64,000 bases of DNA from Isoetes taiwanensis (taxonomy: Eukaryota > Streptophyta > Lycopodiopsida > Isoetales > Isoetaceae): the NCBI GenBank assembly GCA_021234155.1, contig JAJEKV010000047.1, positions 566,544-630,543 on the forward strand. The letters run 5' to 3'. Shown here piece by piece: positions 32,481 to 45,076 of the stretch; position 1 is the first letter of the stretch, and each line of letters opens with the position of its first letter. A model generated the notes under the pieces. That model was given only the letters and a program-made list of their open reading frames with translations, was not told where the DNA came from and did no database searches. The position numbers were made by a program, and so were the translations under genes.

Positions 32481-32689
32481 GTGCATAGCACGGATCCAAG
32501 AGTGGAGAAGTCAGAGGTGGTTACTTTAGAAGAGGAAACATTAGAGGAGGAAGAGGAAGATCTGGACGAGGTAGAGGCGGTTAAAGGTCCACTACGGCAA
32601 ATTCCAAATGAACCTGAGGAGGACGCGGATGAACTAGTGGAGGTAAATATCAAAAAAAATTTGTCAGTTTCTAAGAGAAAACTAAAATA

Positions 32690-33880
32690 TCATCATTCTT
32701 TATTTGTTTTAGATAGCAAAGCTGAAAGAGCAGTGAGTAAATCATCGGAAGAGCTCAAGGAAAAACAACGAGAAATTCAAGCTGTATTCAATTAGGGTTT
32801 GGACATTTGCAAGTCAGAATTCTAGAGTTGTTTGGTCTTGATGGAGAACCAGTAAATTTAAAGGATGTCTTATATATCCGTCCATTGTAAGATATTTAAT
32901 CTCCATAGCTCAGCTATTTGATCTTGAGAATAAAGTTTGTTTCGACAAACTGCAATGTAAATTTTTTCTTAATGGAAAATTAAAGTTTTTGGCAAAGAAA
33001 ATTGGGAACCTTTTTAATTTTTAGCAAAAAGTGTGTTGATTCTATAAATACATATGACTGTGCCTACAATGAGAGGCATGAGAGGGCCATACCATTTGAA
33101 TAAAATTGCATACTTGATCAAAAAGGAAAAATTCATAGTAGAGAATGATGAGGAGGATGGTGAAAGATTTATTTGCAAAGGATGCATGCTAGAAAAATAC
33201 AGCAAGCTACCATTCCCTAAAAATTAGATGTGAGACACAATGACTTATGTGGGCCATTAAATATTACTAACATGAATGGTACTAGATATTTTGTAACATT
33301 CATTGACGATTTCTCAAGAAAGTAGGGGCGCTTCTTCTTAAAAACAAAAGATCAGGCCTTCAATGCATTCAAACTATTCGACTTGATGATGCCAACAAAT
33401 GAAGAGAATCAAAAGATAGTTCATGTGTAGCCACACTCCACAACAAAATGGAGTGGCAGAAAGAAAAAACAAGACCATACTAAATGCAGTACGTGTTATG
33501 CTCAAGCACATGGAATTACCTATTTTTTTTATGGAAAGAGGTTGTTGGGGTAGTATATAACCAAAACAAATTGCCTATAAAGAACATTGAAGGAGCAGTG
33601 CCACTTGAATTATGAAGTAGTAGAAAACATCTTATAATAGACTTAGAGTCTATGGATACATGGCAGTTGCACATGTGCAAAAAGAAAATAGGAAGAAGCT
33701 CGATGACAAGTCTGCACAATGCTTTTTAGTGGAATACAATCATGAAGCCAGGGGTACAGATTATACGATCCTAATAGATGGAGCATAATTATCAGTAGGG
33801 ATGTTTTATTCAATGAATATGCCTTATATAAAGATAGAACAATGATGCAAAATCGCTCATAGTAAAGAACAGAAACATAT
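32690..33880 (+). pseudogene. Copia protease and integrase remnants
   Basis: Protease: LFVLDSKAERAV at about 32700, where the DSGA active site reads DSKA. Then VNLKDVLYIRPL and a broken QLFDLENKVCF (the 'L.DVLYVP...L.S..QL' block before integrase). Integrase: FIDDFSRK at 33302 (the family has a conserved first Asp here), LKTKDQAFNAF, and [14 protein letters not shown] at 33432 with the third catalytic residue (E). Stops and indels separate the pieces. Tail pieces continue to about 33880. Confidence 0.75.
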
Positions 33881-34730
33881 ACGTGGATTGAGGGATTTAT
33901 TGGATGATGATAAGCTAACAATAAAGCACATGATGACACTGATAATAGACAGTGAACAGTTAGTGAATACAAGGATTGAAGAATCTGAACATATGGAGCC
34001 ACAAATCACAAAGGGAAGGAAAAATGAAGCCCAAAAATTGCAGAAAAACTTGAATGTAAATGCTTATGGAAGAAATGTATCTCGGATTGGAAAAAAGGAG
34101 ATTAATTTCATTATGACAGCCCTGGAACCTCGTGTACCTACAACCTATGTTGAGGCCAGTAGTTCAGAAAATAACAAAGAATGGCAAGATGCAATAATTG
34201 AGGAAATGAGATCATTTGATGGGACACAAACATTCGATATTGTTGACATGCCAATGGACAAGAACACTGTGGAAAATAAATGGTTACAAACTAAAGATTG
34301 GACCAAATGGTAAGGAGAAGTACAAAGCTCGATTGATGTGGCACAACGATTTTCACAGAAAGAACGTTTCGATTATGACGAAACATTCTCTCCCCTAGTT
34401 AAATTAAGTAGCATTAGAGTGCTTTTAGCAATGGCTAATGCTCATGATTTAGAAGTGCATCACGTAGATGTAAAAACAGCATTTTTGAATGCACCATTAG
34501 AAGAAGAAATTTTTATGAAACAGGCTCTAGGTTTTGAAGTAGGTCAAAATAAAGTATGGAGATTAAAAAGAGCAGTGTACAGGCTAAAGCAGTCACCACC
34601 TCAGTGGAATATGTGCATGGATACTTTTCTGCGGGAGAATGAATTCACAAGATTAAAAAGTGATGGAAACTTATAGATATTTCATGAAGGAAATGAATTT
34701 TGCATCATTGCCTTGTATGTGGATAATGCA
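33880..34730 (+). pseudogene. Copia reverse transcriptase remnant
   Basis: Reads EWQDAIIEEMRSFDGTQTFD, then ENKWLQTK; after a frame break RFSQKERFDYDETFSPLVKL, LEVHHVDVKTAFLNAPLEEE, KRAVYRLKQSPPQWN and ALYVDNA. These are the standard copia RT blocks. The catalytic YVDD reads YVDN, so the polymerase would be dead even without the stops (one at 34673, where TAG interrupts NL.IFHEG). Confidence 0.85.
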
Positions 34731-34754
34731 TCATGGCAGCCGAAGGAAAAAGTT

Positions 34755-35270
34755 GTTTAATGCACTGCAAGAAGGTGTTTACTGATATGCTTAGTATGAG
34801 TGATCTAGACAAACTAAGACATTTCTTAGGTATTGAAGTGTGCAAAGACAGGAAAAACAAAATAAAGGAGTTGCTACACCTCTGGTTACGGAACATAAGA
34901 TTTCAAATGCTATGTCTTCTCAAACCGAGCAGAAGCAGACTGAATAACCTATTAAGTAGATATCGTAATAACCCAGGAGAAGCTCGTTGGACAACAGCTA
35001 AACGGGTTCTGAGATTCCTAAAAGGTACCATGCAACGATGACTTGGAATTTAATAGTGAAAATTTGATATTAACAGCATACACAGATGCTGATTGGGCTG
35101 GAGATATAGACACAAGGAAATGTACATCAGACTTTGCTTTAGTTTTGAGAGGAGCATCAATGTCCTAGAAAAGTAAGAAACAAACTTGTATAGCATTGTC
35201 ATCTGCTGAAGTAGAGTATGGAGCAGCAACCTTGGTTACAAAAGAAATAATCTGGTGGTTTGAACCACCC
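34755..35270 (+). pseudogene. Copia RT end and RNase H remnant
   Basis: HCKKVFTDMLSMSDLDKLRH and LGIEVCKD, then TAKRVLRFLKGTMQR, ILTAYTDADWAGDIDTRKCT and IALSSAEVEYGAATLVTKEI. The DADWAG and SSAEVEY blocks carry RNase H active-site residues. A TAG replaces the Trp codon in SMS*KSKK at about 35164. Reading is lost after IIWW at about 35255. Confidence 0.8.
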
Positions 35271-35557
35271 TATTAGTTCCATTTGATATGAAAAAAGTAA
35301 GATACAAGTTTTATGTACAAGAGTAAGCTAACCGGGACAATTTTTCCGGTTTAGCTGTGACTGGCATTAGGGGGGAGCAGCTAACGGGAAAAATTGGACC
35401 AGTTAGCTTAGTCTTATAAATATCGCAATCGGGGAGTTCTTTTTTTTTTCCCCTGAAATCTGATTCAAGATCATCTGATTCAAGTCAATGTTACCAGATT
35501 GAAGGCTATTTTGCCGATTCAAGATCATCCGATTTGTACGTATCTTCCATTGATTGT

Positions 35558-35625
35558 CTCTTGGTCTCCGTGGGTAATAAAACCTATTCTATTCTAATCT
35601 ATTCTATTCTATTCTTTATCGTAGC
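35558..35625 (+). mobile_element. (TATTC)n-tailed retroelement 3' end, copy 2
   Basis: GGTCTCCGTGGGTAATAAAA then CCTATTCTATTCTAATCTAT and further TATTC units, in plus orientation; the mirror of the ending at 28546-28590. The body upstream (35290-35557) contains GATTCAAGATCATC.GATT twice (35463 and 35517). The 5' boundary is unknown. Confidence 0.55.
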
Positions 35626-35753
35626 AACTTTCCTTATCGGACTCTCTAGCGTAAAGGGAGAGTCCAATAATTAAGGAATGATAACTAGTTATCAATACTA
35701 GGAGATAATTAGTTATCAGCTAGATAAGGTGGTTATCGGTCTTTGCCTTGGCT

Positions 35754-35902
35754 GATAACCAAAAATGTGTGGCCTCGGTTGTACGCCCTCGGCCAGATAT
35801 TTGCACGTAAGGCCTCGGCCCGGCCTTCGGCCCTAGTGGGCCTCAGCCTTAGGTGCAAATATCCGCCCTCGCATCTGACCTCCACCACGATTTTTGGTTA
35901 TC
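35754..35902. mobile_element. MITE-like element with 13-bp perfect inverted ends
   Basis: GATAACCAAAAAT at 35754-35766 and its exact complement at 35890-35902 enclose 149 bp. Inner arms also pair (GCCAGATATTTGCACGTAAG against TTAGGTGCAAATATCCGCC). The interior is GC-rich (GGCCTCGGCCCGGCCTTCGG) in contrast to its surroundings. No clear target duplication is seen. Confidence 0.6.
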
Positions 35903-36856
35903 ACCCGAGCCCCTGCACCAATAACCTTACCTTGTTTCTTCTCAAGAGTAGTCGATTTGCAGAGATGAATACAATGGAAGTTGTGAATCAAGCTCTTTAG
36001 CCCATGACTCGAAGCATCCATTGACATGAAATGCCAAAGCAGATACCTTACGGGTAGTTCTTTGCAATAAGGTTACCTTATTGCAAAGAACTTCAACAAA
36101 TATTACCCGAAAATAGGCATATTCGGAAACCATGGCATACCACATGACGACATCTCCGTTGGAAAACTTGTGGAAGACTAAACGGGCTGGTTGGACAACA
36201 AAACAAGCTGAAAACCTAACGGGCTGCTTCCGGGGAACATTACGACACAAATACTTGACTGCCGGAATGCCGGAAATACCATTATTCTTCTTGTAAATTT
36301 AAGAAAATAGAGCAACTGGATCCTGTCGAACTAATCGTTGCAACTGAAATCAACTCCAAACAGAATCCGTTTGCCCCGATAAATGACTGTTACCCAATGG
36401 GCAGTCCCCACGTGGCCGATATCCGTTTTTAATTTCTTGTTGAGATAGGCGTACCGAATCGACCAACAGAACGCCCAAATTAGACACCTACGTATTTCCC
36501 ACCCAAAAAAAGATCCTATACGTATTATTATGTTGAACCTATGGAATATTTATTATGCCCAAGATATTCAATTCTTCGTGTATACATGGAATGTATGTTT
36601 ACATCCCACACATTCTTGGGATGGAAACACTCATGAGGCTCTCTTGACATTCCAGGAGTGTCTCATAAATGTGGAGAGCATTCTGCGCACATGTGACCTA
36701 GCTAATCGCTCGAGACAAGAACGTCATCCAAAAAACCAGAGTGTTAGTAAAAAAAACAAGAATGTTAGTAAATGTATATCCCGGTTCTAAACTCAGCCAT
36801 GTGGTACTGTCTCATTGGATCCAAGGGCAGAATGCGTTGTACCTGTTCTTTACGTA

Positions 36857-36965
36857 TACAGGAATGTCAATTTACTTGACATTCTTGAGATGGAAACAGG
36901 GCGACGCGCGGAGCGCGGAGCCCTGTTGACATCTCAGGAATGTCAAGTAAATTGACATTCATGTA
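36857..36965. repeat. Long near-perfect hairpin (46-bp arms)
   Basis: The left arm 36857-36902 (ACAGGAATGTCAATTTACTT ... CAGGGC) pairs with 36920-36965 with about four mismatches. The 17-bp loop is itself CG-rich (GACGCGCGGAGCGCGGA). Each arm holds the smaller palindrome TGTCAATTTACTTGACA. Related GGAATGT / ACATTCC words flank it from about 36587 to 37074, so it may be the core of a ~490-bp MITE. Confidence 0.75.
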
Positions 36966-39900
36966 ACGTGGAAGACAGTTACGATCCATTCCGTCGCCAA
37001 GAATGTTGGGTAAAAATCCGGATCTGAATGTCAGGTAAATGCATCAAACTAAAATTTATTAACATTCCAGTGTTTGAAAAGCACCACGTGGCAAGGCGCT
37101 ACTGGTGGACGCGGCAGAATGGATCGTAACTGTTTTTACGTCCTAGAGAAACAAAATTGGCGAGTTGAGAGTAATATCACTTATAAATTTACAACATGTT
37201 GGCCTAATTTATCTACTTATGAATTAAGAATCTCAATGTGCTTGTCCTCAAACTTTTCACTGTCCCGTAAGTGGAATTCATCTTTGCATGTGGGTGCCTT
37301 CTTATTTTGCAAAGAGTCTACTAAATCATGGTCGTAGGAAAGGTGTGTTACTTGCTATAAGCCATACCTAAAGCGAAGGGAAGGGAAAACTTGTTTCTGA
37401 ATTCCTCACTTCTTCTAGCATATTCGGGAATGATACTTGCAGCCTAAAACATTTTATGCATGGTATATCATGTAGAGGTAATGGAATGAGGTGCAAAAGA
37501 AGATTTCTCAAAGCTCTTCAATGGTTGAGTGGAAATCAATTCGTCATTTATTCATACATTTGCACACTTTTTGTTTCTTGAGTTACTTATTTCATCTAGC
37601 ACCCTCATATCTTAGTGTTATACATATTTTTACCTCTTAGAAAAGTGTCAACATTTGTTGCCTCTTTCTATTAAACAATTGCGAGGTCGTTGAAACATCA
37701 CCAAGCTCCCATCTTCAAAGGATTATGATATGGTACACCACTACGATACCATAGGAACATTTTCTAGTTAGCTTCCCAAAACATAGCTAAGAAGTCAACA
37801 TAGAAGCTTGTGGGTTGAAGCTTGGGTAATTTGTAGTAAACAAGATTTTCCACATTTAACTTTCTTTTTAATTCCTTAAAGACTCTTCATTTGAACCATG
37901 TATTGTAGGGCTTTTGATGATATGAAACTCACTCTTAATTTGCCATCTCCGACACTCATAAGCTATAAAATTGTGGAACAAGAGTGTATTCGCATATGGG
38001 AGCCCTCGGCATCACCACAACCCACCCACACATTACCCCCCTCCCCCTCCACCACAACATCAGTTGTTCCATTTCCACAAACATTGCATTAGCTAGGATT
38101 TCTTAAATTTATCAAAAAACAATTGTTGTTCAAAACACCAAATTAGCTTGAAGAGTTCATCACCAACCTTTGGACTTCCCAAACACGTGTTCAACAGCTT
38201 CCAATTTCCCATAGTAAATTGCAATCTTAATTCCGCAAAGTATCCCTGGAATGCCAACATCAGCTTCCAGTCTAGCCTCCAGTCTAGGGAACACGACATA
38301 AGGCTGCAGGGTATAAAGATTCCCATGCAACTTTAGAGGTGTAGTTACAGGCGATCATACGGAGGAATGAATATGGTATGTTCGTGGAGGGATGGAAGTA
38401 TACCAGGGGTAGTCCTTTGCATGTATGATTTGATAAACGTCATGAGAGAAAGGATAGGCTTTTCAAGTGTTGGAAAAGCAAGAGTCCTTTATAAACAGAA
38501 GGGCAAGGAAAGTATGAAATAAACAAATGCAAGGATATGAATGTGGGGACCCAATGCTTAGCATTTGAGGTCACGTTTGAAGAAGGGCAATATCAATAAA
38601 TGAGATTCTCAAGGTTAACCTTTTGGAAGGATGAGAAGCTTCAGCATTTTTTTTTTTCGCACTAGGCTAAAGCATAACTTAAACAGAAAGTGAAGTATGC
38701 CTGGCACGTAGAAGCCACTCTTTACCACTAAAATAATAACCAAGGTCCCACATCCACAGCAGCACGCCTCATCCTCTGTTAAAGAAATAAATCAATCAAT
38801 AAATAAAGCTTCCCAGTTCTTTTTTGGCACATGGCAGCCAGCAGCATACAAATATTCCATCACAATTCCATTTCATATCATACATATATCTTAACCAGAA
38901 CTTGGATATCCTAATCCAACCTTAGATTCAACAAGCGTTTCTAACACTTTATAACCATTCATTAATGCCACTGAATAACATATTTTGACAGAGAACAAGA
39001 GATTACAAATCCTGCAAAGATTCTACCTCTGTAAATTGGAAAAAACAAACATAAGGTGCATGCATTTCCTAATGTCAAACCTTTCTTTTTTGCTTTTACA
39101 AACCTGCAAATCCTAACAGTAATGTTGGCTGTGTTATATGCCTGGAATGTGCAACAGGGGCAGTAATTACTTGATCTTGGGCAGTTCATGGTCCAGGTGC
39201 TCTAATTTATTCTTATAACCTCCAGCATTTGAGCTAGATCTGACAAAAGACTGGCAGGTCTGAATATAAAATGGATATTTGACTCCGTGCATATGCATGT
39301 TGGGCTCCATGCTTCACGCTATTCTGTTTTATCTGAGAAATGTAACAGCAAATTGGCTGACTACACAAATACAGAGTTTAGCAGGAAGCATTAAATTTAT
39401 CCCTACAGCAAAGGAACTCATGTGGCCTGGTTTTGACCTGCAGATTCAGATGACACGGTGATTGAATCACAATATCAAAATATGGCCAAAAATATGCGTG
39501 CTGCTGACGCCAATATGCATCTATTACTTGTTCATAAATCACATATTTACATCTAAACAATTATGCAGCCAAAGCCTTCATTTTCAGCCTCGGATTCTTA
39601 CCTGGGCATTCCAAACAGAGGCAATATGTGTCTCTTTATATGGAGTTTTTAAACAGTCTTACGTCCCTTTCTGCATCTATTTCTGCTTATATAACCATTT
39701 CTCGTGTTATTTGATGGCTGGCTGTATATTTACTACATTATGCTTAGCATTGCTTTTGAAGCTCCAGAAAGGCAAAAACTTACAGGTTTAAAAAGTATGG
39801 AGCTAGAGTGTGAGCTTTCGCAATGTCAACTCACAAAGAGAAAAGGCTTCTAATAAAACCATTGTATGTACTGTTGAGTTTGAGCCTGAGATTTGTGTTT

Positions 39901-40610
39901 CGTTTATCTGCAGAAACAATTGGCAATTCATCTTGAATGACCACACATGCTATTCTAATACAAACCAGAAGATTTGGAACCAAGTCTGATTCAGACTGTA
40001 CCATAAAAAGAGAGTTTGGTCCTTTTTTATCGGTTAGATCCAGACAAGTATAACTAATTGTGTGATTTCTACACAAAAAACAGAGATCTCAAAAAGGCTG
40101 CTAATGCTGCTGCCAATTTGCTGATATAAACATGAACACAAACAACCGTCTGGATTTGGAAAAAATGCTGCAAAATCAGATATTAAGTTAATCAAACTGA
40201 GAAACTGAAAAAACACAGAACAAAAAACAAATAGGTAGCAGACTAAATCACAAACAAACGATCAGAGAGAAATCTGAAGAAAGTGTATTTGATCAGACTG
40301 AAATCGCCCCAGCCATGGCATTACATGTATATATGGAATGAAGAGAGAAAAATATCATCAAACTGTGAATCTATTCCGGTGGCGTTTTCTCTAGATTTCG
40401 TTGCGGGAATCAATGCCACTTGATCCTAGAGGATTCAAAGCATCCTTCTAAGACTTAACACAAAATAAGTTAAGCAGAACTATTGGAGGTCTCCTTAAAT
40501 GACCAAAGTATATAAAATCTGTCTCTCCTGAGAAAATCAAGAAGCAAACGGGTCTGTACTGCTCATATTTATAATACAGTTGCTTGTAAAACTGGTTTTT
40601 CATCTATGAG
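36966..40610. other. No recognisable gene; probable 3' flank of the KRP gene
   Basis: AT-rich noncoding sequence with short ORFs. 37890-38095 has a Ser/Pro-rich short frame (SASPQPTHTLPPSPSTTTSV) without family identity. The part just below 40611 should hold the 3' UTR of the minus-strand KRP gene. Confidence 0.4.
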
Positions 40611-41106
40611 TTAAGTTTTTTGCCATTCAAAGCGGCCCGAAAGAGGGATTCCACCATTGAAGTCGAAATTATACCTGCATGGGCACATAAGGATCAATAC
40701 TGGACAAACAAGGATTATACCTACAGTTACTGCTTATAATTATAGCACTGGGTTAGATTGCATACCTTTTGCTCATAACATTTGTATGCTTCCTTTGTTC
40801 CTGCTCAAACCCAGCAAAAAATTCTTCAATGTCCTCCTCGCTTGGAGAATAGAAACACGGCCTTGCAGCTTCGGATTTTGCTTCCTGCTGAATCTGAATA
40901 CCCGATTTTATATGCTTCACCTCATAAGCTGTTTTGGGCACTCCTGTTTCCAATCCACGGCTTTTTTCCTGCTTAGAACATGTCTTTGATTTGCGAAATC
41001 TCCTCCTCATTCTCAAATGAAGCAAATAGCCCTTCATTATTCTCTGGCTTGCTGAAATGGACGCCTGCGCTCTATTTTTAGAGCTTTTCAGCACAGACAA
41101 GGCCAT
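40611..41106 (-). CDS. KRP: Cyclin-dependent kinase inhibitor, KRP/ICK family
   Basis: Two exons on the minus strand: 41106-40766 and 40674-40611, joined over a 91-bp GT-AG intron (AAAAG|GTATGC ... ATGCAG|GTATAA). They give 134 codons plus a stop. The C-terminus is the diagnostic CDK-cyclin-binding region of plant KRP proteins: SEEDIEEFFAGFEQEQRKH (residues ~89-107), then, across the splice, KRYNFDFNGGIPLSGRFEWQ (113-132). Family members read IE.FF...E..Q...F..KYNFD....PL.GR.EW. KRPs bind CDKA-cyclin D complexes in the nucleus and slow the G1-S step or drive endoreduplication. A basic cluster LRMRRRFRKSK (31-41) may be a nuclear signal. The N-terminal part is short compared with most flowering-plant KRPs (about 190-290 residues). 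The first in-frame ATG is used; no disruptions are seen. This is the best-supported functional gene in the window. Confidence 0.92.
40675..40765 (-). other. Intron of the KRP gene
   Basis: 91 bp, GT...AG, splitting the Arg codon just before YNFD. The position between the IEEFF block and the YNFD block fits the C-terminal motif being split across exons, and the joined frame is exact. Confidence 0.9.
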
Positions 41107-44020
41107 GATTGGGCATCTAAAGCAGCAATCTGAAGGCACAAGACAACCAGGCGATAGAATTGCGTGAATTACACGAATTAAGCCCAAGGGATGGAGAAAT
41201 TTAGAGCTGCTGGCTGCTGGCCAGGGTTGAGCAGAAAAAAGGTGGAGTGGGTTTGTGGGTTTGGATCTGGGAAGGATATGGGAGGAAATGATCGAATTAA
41301 GCACGAACTGGGCGGGGCGCGAGGGATCTGCAGCCGGATCGGCGGGAGCAATAGAGGCTTATGCTAGCACGAGAGATCTGGAGGGAGAAACCCGCACGAG
41401 GGCCCTTGTAGCAGAACAGAAGCCAAAAGAAAAACACAGGCAAAAAAAAAAACCACGCCCCAAAAAGGCTTTAACGGAACGGCGCTCTTGCATGGCAACA
41501 TTCCGACCGCCGGAAAACCCCCATCCATTACGTTGCTGACGTGGCTTACGTAGACTGGTGGTCGGTGGTCGTATTTCGGACTCCGGCATGTCTTTTCCCT
41601 CCAGAAAAGCTTGGCCGATTATCGTGTAACTGGGACCACGCCTAACTGTCTCATGTGACCGGACCTGCCGCGCAGTCTGCCGAGCCGTTTGTCCACGCTG
41701 GAATTTCACCCTTCCTGGCAAATTTATTTATTTATTTTGTTTATTTGGCTCTTGTTTTATGTGTTCAAATGTTGTTTTTCTTTTGTTGTTTTATTTGCTC
41801 AAATGTTGTTTGTTTTTTTGTTCCATTCTCCCAACATCATTGTTTGTTTTTTTTGTTCTATCCATCCAACATGTGAAGCTCAACCTCCATATCCCTTCCC
41901 TTAACCTCCATATCCCTTCCCTAGGCCCCTTCCCTGGCTTTTTTCACTGTTTTGTTTCGCCCCCCTCTGCCATCATGTCTCTTGCGCTTCGCCTAGTGCT
42001 CCCCCTCCCTTTGCATTATTTGCCCCCTCTGCTTCCTATGTCATGCATCATGGTTGGATCCAAACTCCAATTATTGTTTCATTCGCCACCCCCAACGCAT
42101 GATCCCCCCCTGTGTCAAGGGCATGGCTTCAGGCGGTGGACTGAATGATTCGTGTTCATATCATTGCTTTGCTTGCAACAAAGGTTATCAGTTCCACAAC
42201 GATCCCACTCTCCCTTTCCACCCACAGGCTTAAAACTTTGGCTTCTTCTATCCCAACAATGCTTATCATATTTAAAAAGCTTACATTCTATATTATCATA
42301 ATATAAAGCCTAAGATCTGATTTAGTACACCGTACCAATACTCAAATGTCAACATCATGCCATATTAAACAATTAAATTAGGAATGTACTAAATTTCCTA
42401 TGTTGGAACGTTATGCTTTGAATGATGCGATTATTTATCTGTAGAAATACAGATGGATCATAATTTGTTCATGCTAAAAAAGCATGAGGAAAATTAGGAA
42501 GAAGGATGGTGTAGTAGCGAACATGGCTTACTCAGACTAATGCTTCCATATGGATGTACCATCACACTAGAAGCAATGTATTTCTTCAAGCATGTCAAAA
42601 GGAAGTCTTTTTGAATTATGGTTAATGTCAAAAGGGCAGAAAAAGAAGTCCTTTTGTTTATGGTCACCTCAAAGTGGCTTTTAAAAAAGGTAACTAAACG
42701 GCTTCACCCACCCAACATAAGCCTTTGTACATTGCTGAACTTTTGAACTACATATAAAACATGCAATGCATTTGTACCTTGTAAGCTTATTGCCAAAGGA
42801 AAAGTTCGTACCACGTTTCCAGCTAACATGTTGTAAAGCTAGCTAGTAGACGATAATGGCGACGTTGGATTGATGTTGTCATATTTGTTGGGTTCAACCA
42901 CTTGCTTGTGTACATTAGTAGTGTATTTAAGAAAACATTAACCAGCAAAGGGTGAGAATTGAATTGAATACAATGGGCGAGAAGAATAACATCTGTACTT
43001 ACAAGATGCACATTCCCAAGACGTTTACCAACCATGAAACGTAATCAATTTCATTAACCACTTTGCCCTTTCATTAGATTTTGTGGTTGTATGATATATA
43101 TGGAAAGCAAGACGTTGAGAGTTTGTAATACTTATATCATATAGCAACCAACAAATTTAATGCCAAGTACCATATGTGTATAGAAACCAATATATACAAG
43201 ATTGTGACTGCTTTGGCTAATTTCATAAACAAGATAGAGCTTCATAACCTTACCAATTCTTCAAACTCAATAAAAGTATAGACTATACATTGATGCATTA
43301 TAATATATGTTAAAATCCTAGATCAAACAAAAGGTAAAGATTGTGTAGTAATTATATATCAGATTATGAATAATATATAGTCTTGGCGCCACAAGTGAGA
43401 ATGTCCGTACTGTTGTTATTGTTGTTTCCCATCCGATTCCCATTAGTGTAAAAAAAAAGATTGATAATTGTAATTACAAAGTGAGAAGTTGTGCTCATGT
43501 TATTTCACGACTATAGCCATTCCAATATTCAACCAGCAAGTTGACTAATGTGTATATATCTTTGCTTGAGTAACATGACATACAATAAGTTCAACTAATC
43601 GTGGGTGTAATTAGCAAAGCTCTAAACATGTTACTTCACGATTGTAGTTATGTTGATATCATTGACTTATCTTTACACAAGTCTAATGGCATATGTGAAA
43701 GACTAGAGGATAGTGCACAACGAGTAGTGTGATATGCATCTACTTGGTTACACTATATGAAACACTTTACTTTATGCTCAAGAATTAGAAGAACTCTGAA
43801 ATATTGATAGCAAATAAAATTTACTCTATTCCTCTACTTCAAACCTATCTATATGCAATTTGTACAACATTGATTCTGTGATTTAATCCATTGAATAGTT
43901 AACAGCCATAATAGACAACCCTTAGCGGTGCTGGCATATCTATAAAATGTGCATAGTGGGGTTGTTATTTGCATTTGTTCTTAGATAATTGAAATTCATT
44001 CCGTATACGATGCCTCGTCT
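41107..44020. other. KRP upstream region and gene-free sequence with small tandem repeats
   Basis: 41107-41540 should carry the KRP promoter and leader, but no clear TATA box is visible. 41735-41870 is T-rich with two copies of TT..GCTCAAATGTTGTTTGTT-type sequence. 41880-41925 has a 21-bp tandem pair (AACCTCCATATCCCTTCCCT). The rest to 44020 is AT-rich. On the minus strand at 43035 a short MVGKRLGNVHL frame runs into a CTT|GTAAGT donor-like site, too little to call a gene. Confidence 0.45.
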
Positions 44021-44021
44021 G

Positions 44022-44440
44022 TATATGAATAGGAATAGAATAAAATAGATTTTTTATTGTCCAGGGAGATCAATTGCCCTATGGGGCCCAAACAAAAGAA
44101 AGCCATTGCCTTGCGCCAGATTAAATTTCGAATTAAGAGTTTTCGAGGGAAAACCTTCAAGAATAAGTATGTCGGGTTCATCGCAAATTGTATATATCAA
44201 TTCTACATGCCCTGAGGACACAATAACCGAAGTCCGGTATCTATAACCTCTTGAGGTATGGACCCCAACAAGCCCACTGACGCCGTGATTCACAACTATG
44301 CAACTACCGGTCGCACAACTAATCAATATACCGATGTCGATATGGGCAAAGTCGGGCGCACCGAGGGCAATGACATTCATCTTCAATGGAGCCCTAGTGG
44401 CAACATCGAATAAAGCCTATCCTCCCCGCTTCCGAGTCGA
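44022..44440 (-). mobile_element. Short retroelement-like repeat, longest copy, TATTC-type tail
   Basis: On the minus strand it ends CAATTGATCTCCCTGGACAA TAAAAAATCTATTTTATTCT-type tail. Upstream it has TTGTTTGGGCCCCATAGGGC and a 110-codon frame (LIYTICDEPDILILEGFPSK) whose counterpart in the 47-kb copy is KLSYTIFSIAVLIIEGP. The repeated frame may mean the family carries, or derives from, a coding sequence. It ends just before the 5' LTR of the gypsy element. Confidence 0.55.
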
Positions 44441-44489
44441 CGGAAGAAGAGTTTAACCATATGTGGATAAGCCACATATGGATACGCGA

Positions 44490-44991
44490 TCAGGGGCTTT
44501 AATATTATACCGTGATGTACATAAGATGGTCATCACATCAGATGCAAGGGTAGATGCACAAGACAGCGTTTGAACTCGCGAACCTTTCGGGCTATGAAGT
44601 CAATACACTTGCCAAGTAGCCACCAATATTTGTTAAAAGACATTTCTTCAAGGCTTTCCTCATATAAAACCTCGTGAGGCCTAGAATATTCTAGAACCTA
44701 AATGCTTGCGCCATTAATTTGGCGCCGATCTCATCCATTGAAGTGGGCGGATCCCCACCGCTGGCCTAGAGATATAAAGAGAGTTAACCTCCTCCTTGTC
44801 GAACCATTCCCGTTCAACTTTGAGCCTTCTAGGCATCCGCCTCGTTCCCCGCTTGCCTTCGCTTCCATTGTACTCCCCTTTGATTCTTGTTCTCAGATAT
44901 CAGATTCTTTTGTCATCTTGGCGATTTCTTCCGTGATTTTTATGTGATTTTCCACGTGATTTTCTTTCTTTTTCGCCAGAGGTTCATGACA
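44490..44991 (+). mobile_element. 5' LTR of the 44.5-53.3 kb gypsy
   Basis: Matches 52786-53265. The TG start is eroded; homology begins near TTTAATATTATAC. It has a TATA-like AGATATAAAGAG at about 44768, in the place of TATATATATAAGG in the 3' LTR, and ends TTCATGACA. Confidence 0.75.
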
Positions 44992-45076
44992 GCTTTGAAC
45001 CGGAATCCCTTTATCGGTTCTTGCCCCGCTTCCTGATCCTAAGCATTTTTTGCTCATATTTGGTGATTTTATATCT

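Larger units (their letters stand above)
31225..35290 (+). mobile_element. Degenerate Ty1/copia element
   Basis: Order: probable 5' LTR (about 31225-31618, ending TTTCCTACA), primer-binding site, gag, zinc knuckles, protease, integrase, reverse transcriptase, RNase H. That gag-PR-INT-RT-RH order defines the copia class. Every domain has stops or shifts. The 3' end after the RNase H is not clear; an unrelated element with the TATTC tail starts near 35290, and no matching 3' LTR is seen. Confidence 0.85.
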
